Source: an uncultured Acidobacteriota bacterium | GTDB taxonomy: Bacteria; Acidobacteriota; Terriglobia; Terriglobales; CAINCZ01 | Length of the DNA: 28,067 bases | Assembly (NCBI GenBank): GCA_903847195.1 | Contig: CAINCZ010000158.1 | Coordinates: 1-28,067, forward strand | Reading direction: 5' to 3' | Part shown: in pieces, positions 24,209 through 28,067 of the stretch | Layout of the letters: every line of letters starts with the position of its first letter | Position numbering within the stretch: the stretch's first letter is position 1 | Made by a program: the position numbers and the translations under genes | Notes under the pieces: model-generated | Database searches by the model: none | The model's input: the letters and a program-made list of their open reading frames with translations, nothing else | Told to the model about the DNA's origin: nothing

Positions 24209-24280
24209 AACCTACCCATCTCGCGTGCCCGTGCGCGGGCGCAGAAATGCTTATCGTAGCCCGGAGCCCAAAGCCGCGAC

Positions 24281-25726
24281 CTACTGGCCGGTGCCGCCGA
24301 CCGTGAGCCGGTCCACCTTCAGCGTGGGAATCCCGACGCCCACCGGCACGGACTGCCCTTCCTTGCCGCAGGTGCCGACGCCTTCGTCGAGCTTGAGGTC
24401 GTTGCCGACCATCGAGACGCGCGTGAGCACGTCGGGGCCGTTGCCGATCAGCGTGGCATTCTTCAAGGGCGCGGTGACCTTGCCGTCTTCAATCAGGTAG
24501 GCCTCCGAGGCGGAAAAGACGAACTTGCCGTTGGTGATGTCCACCTGCCCGCCGCCGAAATTTACCGCGTAAATGCCGTTGCGCACCGAACGGATGATGT
24601 CTTCGGGCGCGTCCTCGCCGGCCAGCATGTAGGTGTTCGTCATGCGCGGCAGGGGAAAGTGCTGGTAGCTCTCGCGCCTCCCGTTACCGGTATCGGGCAG
24701 CCGCATGAGCCGCGACGACAGCTTGTCGCTCAGGTAAGCCTTCAGGATTCCGTTCTCGATCAGTACCGTGCTCTGCGTCGGCGAGCCCTCGTCGCTCACG
24801 TTGATGGAGCCGCGCCTCGACGGCATGGTGCCGTTATCCACCACCGTGCATTTCTCGCTGGCCACGCGCTTGCCGAGCAATCCGGTAAAGGCAGAGGTGC
24901 CTTTGCGGTTGAAGTCGGCTTCCAGACCGTGGCCGATGGCCTCGTGCAGCAGGATTCCGGGCCAGCCCGGACCGAGCACGACTTCCATCTCGCCGGCTGG
25001 GGCCGGGCGGGCATCCAGCTGAATAATCGCCTGCCGGGCGGCTTCGGCGCCGAAGTGTTCGGGCGAAGCGCTGGACTGGCTGAAATGATCGATCCCGACG
25101 CGTCCCCCGCCGCCCGAGGTGCCCCGCGAAGAACTGCCGCCCTGAGCAGCGTCGCGCGCGATGCAGAAGACGCTTAACCGCGCCAGCGGCTGACGGTCTT
25201 CGGCCGAGGTGCCGTCGCTGGCCACCACCAGGATTTCGCGCAGCTCATCGGCATAGCCGACGCGCACTTCCTTAATCCGCGGGTCGTAAGCGCGGGCCGC
25301 GGCGTCGGCGCGCAACACCAGCGCGAGTTTGTCGCTCACGTCGGCTTCGACCGAGGGCAGCACGGCTGGATACAGGTTGCGCTCGCGCCGGCGGGTCAGG
25401 TCCATCACCGGCGTCTTGGCCGGGCCGCTGGCGATCAGCGCCGCCGTGCGGGCAGCGTGCAGGATGCGCTCGGGAGCCATGTCGTCGGTGTAGGCATAGC
25501 CGGTGCGCTCGCCGTTGAGCACGCGCACGCCGCAGCCGGCGGAGATCCCCTGGGTGGCCGATTTCACCAGCGATTCGTCCACGCTGATCGAACTGGTGGT
25601 CTGGTATTCGAAATAAAGGTCGGCGTAGTCGCCCCCGGCCGAAAGAGCCTCAGCCAGGTAGCGCTCCAGGTCGCGGGCGGTTAGGCCGTAGCGGTCGAAA
25701 AGTTTCTCGGGAGCAGAAATCGCCAT
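24281..25726 (-). CDS. tldD: TldD metalloprotease catalytic subunit
   Basis: This 481-residue zinc-protease subunit is the catalytic partner of PmbA/TldE. The metal site LLHEAIGHGLEAD (H261, E262, H266) and the downstream cysteine region GTCGKEGQ near the C-terminus are both intact, as are SDEGSPTQSTVLIENG and RMTNTYML. The open frame reaches 25774; ATG 25726 (or 25732, two codons earlier) gives the normal N-terminus. Neither has a clear Shine-Dalgarno. It is the first gene of the leftward tldD-ppa-pmbA unit and is divergent from the PD-(D/E)xK gene across 161 bases. Confidence 0.94.
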   Translation of the reverse strand: MAISAPEKLFDRYGLTARDLERYLAEALSAGGDYADLYFEYQTTSSISVDESLVKSATQGISAGCGVRVLNGERTGYAYTDDMAPERILHAARTAALIASGPAKTPVMDLTRRRERNLYPAVLPSVEADVSDKLALVLRADAAARAYDPRIKEVRVGYADELREILVVASDGTSAEDRQPLARLSVFCIARDAAQGGSSSRGTSGGGGRVGIDHFSQSSASPEHFGAEAARQAIIQLDARPAPAGEMEVVLGPGWPGILLHEAIGHGLEADFNRKGTSAFTGLLGKRVASEKCTVVDNGTMPSRRGSINVSDEGSPTQSTVLIENGILKAYLSDKLSSRLMRLPDTGNGRRESYQHFPLPRMTNTYMLAGEDAPEDIIRSVRNGIYAVNFGGGQVDITNGKFVFSASEAYLIEDGKVTAPLKNATLIGNGPDVLTRVSMVGNDLKLDEGVGTCGKEGQSVPVGVGIPTLKVDRLTVGGTGQ

Positions 25727-25872
25727 AATCATTTGGATGCCGGGGCAGGTGCGCCGGAACCACCACGCTATCACAGTGCGCGGGTTATTCGCGGATACGC
25801 CGGTTGCGTGCCCGCCCGTTCGCGCCAGCGGAACAGCCGCGCGCCGGCTGCGTTGGCGGCGTCATTTCTGGA

Positions 25873-25878
25873 TATAAT
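25873..25878 (+). promoter_or_regulatory. Consensus -10 box (TATAAT), probably leaderless transcript
   Basis: A perfect TATAAT ends 9 bases before the ATG at 25888. Transcription starting about seven bases past the box would begin near 25885, within three bases of the start codon. No Shine-Dalgarno precedes that ATG, which is consistent with a leaderless or nearly leaderless mRNA. No good -35 box is visible at normal spacing. Confidence 0.5.
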
Positions 25879-25887
25879 GCGCCGGCA

Positions 25888-27426
25888 ATGGATAATCCCG
25901 AGCAGATTGCCGCTGCGATCCAGGAGTTCCTCGCCGGCCAGCCCCGCGCCGTCGCCGTCGAAGACGGCGGCGTGCTCTTCGATTTCTCGACCGCGCGCTT
26001 TTCGGTTTCGACCGAGCACGGCAAGTGCGTACTGCAACTCTGGTCGCCGGAGCGCAGCACGGTCCGCCGGGTGGTGGGTGCCGAGCTGAAGGGCGACACC
26101 CTGCGGCTCAAGGTGATGCGGTTTGGGCAGGCCAAGCCCATCCAACTGACCCTCAGCCGCGAACGCGACCAGCGCACGCCCACCGAGCGTCGCGCCGCCC
26201 GCCGCAGCTATGCCGCCCGCCTGCGGGCCTTTCTCGAACGCCGCTTTGCCGGGTGGACGATCGAGCAGTTCAGCCATGACGCTGACCTGCAGCGCAGCTT
26301 CTCGCCCGTTTACACGCGGGCGCTGGTGCGCCAGGGCAGCAGCAGCTTTGCCTTGCTGGGAGTCAACCGCCAGGAAGATCAGGCCGCCATCGACGGCGCG
26401 CTGACCTTCGGCATCCTCTGGCTCGACTACTGCCGCCAGCGCGCCGCTGGGCGCGGCAGCCACGTCGAGGGACTCAAGCTGCTGGTGCCGCGCGGGACCT
26501 CCGGCGTGCTGCGCGAGCGCATGGCCCACCTGCATCCCGACGCAGCCCGCTGGCAGCTCTTTGAGTGGGACGAGCAGACGGCCAGCCTCATCGAGATGGA
26601 CCCGGCCGACCGCGGCAACATCGACACGCAGCTCGTACACCGGGCCGACGAACAAACCGCGCGCCAGCGTTTTGCCCGCTCCATCCGCGAAGTGAGCGAG
26701 TTGGCGGCGGAGGCGCCGCTTGAGGTCCAGGTGCGCCACGCCGGCGAGGTGAGCTTTCGCCTGCACGGACTGGAATTGGCCCGCGTCCGGATGGAGCCGC
26801 AGGCGACTTCGTTCCAGCTGGCCGAACAGATCACGTTCGGCGCCGGGGCGAACGAGACTCTTCTCGGCCCCGACAATCGCGAAGAGATGCGGGCGTTGCT
26901 CGCCGCTGCCGCCGACCTCCGCCGGCCTGCGGGTGAACGCAATCATCCGCTGTGGCGCATGGCTCCGGAGCGCTGGCTGGAGTCGCTGGTAGCGCGCGAC
27001 GTGCGCGCGCTGGACGGCAACCTGCTCGCCTCACCCGTCTACTCGCAGGTTCCGGCCATGGCGGGCGGCGACCGCGGCATGATCGACCTGCTGGCCGTTA
27101 CCCACGACGGCCGGCTGGCGGTGATCGAACTCAAGGCAGAAGAAGACATCCACCTGCCGCTGCAAGGCGTGGACTACTGGGCACGCGTCGAGTGGCACCG
27201 CCAGCGCGGCGAGTTCCAGCGCCAGGGCTACTTCCCGCGGATCGAACTCGCCGACCAGCCGCCACTGCTGCTGCTGGCGTGCCCTGCGCTCCGGGTGCAT
27301 CCGTCGACCGACACCATACTGCGTTATCTCTCGCCGAAGATCGACGTAACCCTGGTGGCCCTCGACGAACGCTGGCGCGACGAACTGCGAGTGGTCTTCC
27401 GCAAGCGCCCCGAGCGGGGCTTGTAG
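25888..27426 (+). CDS. Uncharacterised protein with C-terminal PD-(D/E)xK nuclease-like domain
   Basis: This 512-residue soluble protein has no named family that I recognise. The N-terminal half is a mixed alpha/beta, arginine-rich region; residues about 90-130 are strongly basic. From about 355 onward the pattern is that of a restriction-endonuclease-like fold: an acidic helix ERWLES (E365), then GMIDLLAV (D400) and VIELKAEED (E414-x-K416). This is followed by a helix and strands carrying LLLLACPAL. Acid, Asp, then Glu-x-Lys is the PD-(D/E)xK arrangement, so DNA or RNA cleavage is plausible but not shown. A GTG at 25804 would extend the frame, but the TATAAT placement supports ATG 25888. It is monocistronic and divergent from tldD. 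Confidence 0.8.
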   Translation: MDNPEQIAAAIQEFLAGQPRAVAVEDGGVLFDFSTARFSVSTEHGKCVLQLWSPERSTVRRVVGAELKGDTLRLKVMRFGQAKPIQLTLSRERDQRTPTERRAARRSYAARLRAFLERRFAGWTIEQFSHDADLQRSFSPVYTRALVRQGSSSFALLGVNRQEDQAAIDGALTFGILWLDYCRQRAAGRGSHVEGLKLLVPRGTSGVLRERMAHLHPDAARWQLFEWDEQTASLIEMDPADRGNIDTQLVHRADEQTARQRFARSIREVSELAAEAPLEVQVRHAGEVSFRLHGLELARVRMEPQATSFQLAEQITFGAGANETLLGPDNREEMRALLAAAADLRRPAGERNHPLWRMAPERWLESLVARDVRALDGNLLASPVYSQVPAMAGGDRGMIDLLAVTHDGRLAVIELKAEEDIHLPLQGVDYWARVEWHRQRGEFQRQGYFPRIELADQPPLLLLACPALRVHPSTDTILRYLSPKIDVTLVALDERWRDELRVVFRKRPERGL

Positions 27427-27526
27427 GATGGCGAGTACAGCCGAAGGGCACAACGCAACTGATGAACCGAAAGGCTAGAAGAAGGCCTAACGACCGACAG
27501 TCGGAACAGAAGAATAGGGATAAAGG

Positions 27527-27955
27527 ATGACCAAATCAATGCACGCGCTTTCAGCTTCCGTCGTTGAGGAATTCTGCACGCTCTGCGATAAGGCGCATGA
27601 GTACTGGCTTCATCATCTCGAACTATTTGACAATAACCCGCGCAACATCGAACTTATGAAGTCGTTTGCCGGAAAAGAACTGGAACGGCTTTCTATCATC
27701 AGCCAGGAGTATGCTTTGCTGCAACTCCGGAAACTCCATGATAAAGCCGTTATGAATGGAAATATCACGCTTGGAATTGACTATGTGCTCACATATGGTG
27801 GCTGGTCTGATTCCGTGCGTCCTCGCCTTGAGGTGCTGGAAAAAGAACTAGGTAAGTTCGCAAAAAAACTACTGGACGCTCGTAACAAAATATTGTCACA
27901 CAACGATCTCGCCACAATCGTGGCAGGCGCTAGTGGAGTGCGGCATTCAGATTAA
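27527..27955 (+). CDS. HEPN-like helical protein, 3' end probably truncated
   Basis: This 142-residue all-helical protein contains R119-N-K-I-L-S-H125, an Rx5H motif fitting the Rx4-6H signature of HEPN-type RNase domains such as those in AbiU2-like abortive-infection proteins. LLQLRKLHDKA in the middle also resembles that group. AGGGA at 27516-27520 lies six bases before the ATG. Base composition is visibly lower in GC than in the neighbouring genes, suggesting horizontal acquisition. The last seven codons (from about 27932) appear to lie inside an IS630-type end, so the native C-terminus is probably lost. No antitoxin partner is visible in the window. Assignment to HEPN rests on the motif and helical pattern only. 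Confidence 0.6.
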   Translation: MTKSMHALSASVVEEFCTLCDKAHEYWLHHLELFDNNPRNIELMKSFAGKELERLSIISQEYALLQLRKLHDKAVMNGNITLGIDYVLTYGGWSDSVRPRLEVLEKELGKFAKKLLDARNKILSHNDLATIVAGASGVRHSD

Positions 27956-28067
27956 CGATTATCCAGGGCCAACCGGGCGCGCTTAACCTTTTCTAGAATG
28001 TCAGAAGCTTTGGCGGTCCAGATGAAGGGCTTTGGCTTTTCGTTGTGCTTGTCGATGTAGTCGCCGA
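27931..28067 (-). mobile_element. IS630-family insertion sequence, one end, cut by window edge
   Basis: The transposase C-terminus encoded on the - strand ends at 27952. About 20 bases beyond, the sequence TAGTGGAGTGCGG begins at a TA dinucleotide (27931-27932), the target duplicated by IS630/Tc1-type elements. I infer that the element boundary is here. The other end lies outside the window, so the inverted repeat cannot be confirmed. Confidence 0.5.
27952..28067 (-). CDS. IS630-family transposase, C-terminal fragment in window
   Basis: The visible 37 residues read GDYIDKHNEKPKPFIWT, then AKASDILEKVKRARLAL and a short end before TAA. An FI..HN...PF.WT..A..IL.KV pattern is characteristic of the C-terminus of IS630/DDE transposases. 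The rest of the gene lies beyond the window edge. Its stop overlaps the stop of the convergent HEPN-like gene by four bases. Confidence 0.82.
   Translation of the reverse strand, partial: GDYIDKHNEKPKPFIWTAKASDILEKVKRARLALDNR

Noticed and set aside
24227..24240. GCCCG/CGGGC hairpin between tldD and ppa
   Set aside because: A five-base stem with no T-tract in a GC-rich gap is expected by chance; not called as a terminator.
25771..26946. 391-codon open frame on the - strand
   Set aside because: Antisense to the PD-(D/E)xK protein gene, with no motif support; the + strand has a TATAAT and catalytic motifs.
27462..27530. 22-codon ORF (MNRKARRRPNDRQ...) overlapping the HEPN-like start by ATGA
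   Set aside because: The ATGA coupling is attractive, but there is no ribosome binding site at normal spacing and the frame is only the tail of a longer shadow frame; not enough to call a gene or antitoxin.

Overview
The window looks like a chromosomal stretch of a GC-rich, soil-type bacterium. The best guess is an Acidobacteriota (Terriglobia-like) lineage. This rests on gene styles and on inter-gene repeats of a kind I associate with that phylum: a RAYT relic with REP-like hairpins, a CCCACCC...GGGTGGG hairpin between convergent genes, and a tldD-ppa-pmbA set. It is an inference from reading, not from a search. No rRNA, tRNA or CRISPR array was seen.

Region A (1-6749, + strand) is an envelope transport locus. 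It holds a 5'-truncated ABC ATPase, an eight-helix cysteine-bearing membrane protein, an HlyD/RND-type adaptor, a MacB/FtsX-type permease and a second ABC ATPase. After a 455-base spacer with one well-primed small ORF come an ArsP/YraQ (DUF318) permease and a CxxC thioredoxin-like protein. Shine-Dalgarno spacing and overlaps suggest at least two transcription units. Export of a metal(loid) or thiol-reactive compound is the simplest joint role.

Region B (7092-20616) is a divergent catabolic locus, the most interesting part. Leftward from 15345 run an AAHS/SHS-like MFS transporter, an M29/NicX-like metalloenzyme, a D-2-hydroxyacid dehydrogenase, a fumarase/aspartase-superfamily lyase, a C_GCAxxG_C_C protein, an MmgE/PrpD protein and an ACS-like MFS transporter. 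Rightward from 15762 run an IclR regulator, a cytoplasmic-looking molybdopterin oxidoreductase, a three-cluster ferredoxin subunit with a lysine-rich tail, and a TorD-like chaperone. The shared control region holds GAACGTAGTTC twice plus a third GAAC, on a strict 19-bp period, flanked by two outward-facing terminator-like hairpins. The picture is an IclR-controlled pathway for an unknown (hydroxy/amino/aromatic) acid.

Region C (20617-22265) is a scarred zone. It has a REP-like element, a RAYT transposase relic with its HUH motif destroyed, two strong hairpins, a diverged copy of the 3' end of pmbA, and an exported class II aldolase-family protein.

Region D (22266-28067) holds pmbA/tldE, ppa and tldD on the - strand. 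Divergent to them, on the + strand, is an uncharacterised protein with a C-terminal PD-(D/E)xK nuclease-like domain and an apparently leaderless promoter. The window ends with a lower-GC HEPN-like gene whose 3' end seems to be cut by an IS630-family element running off the edge.
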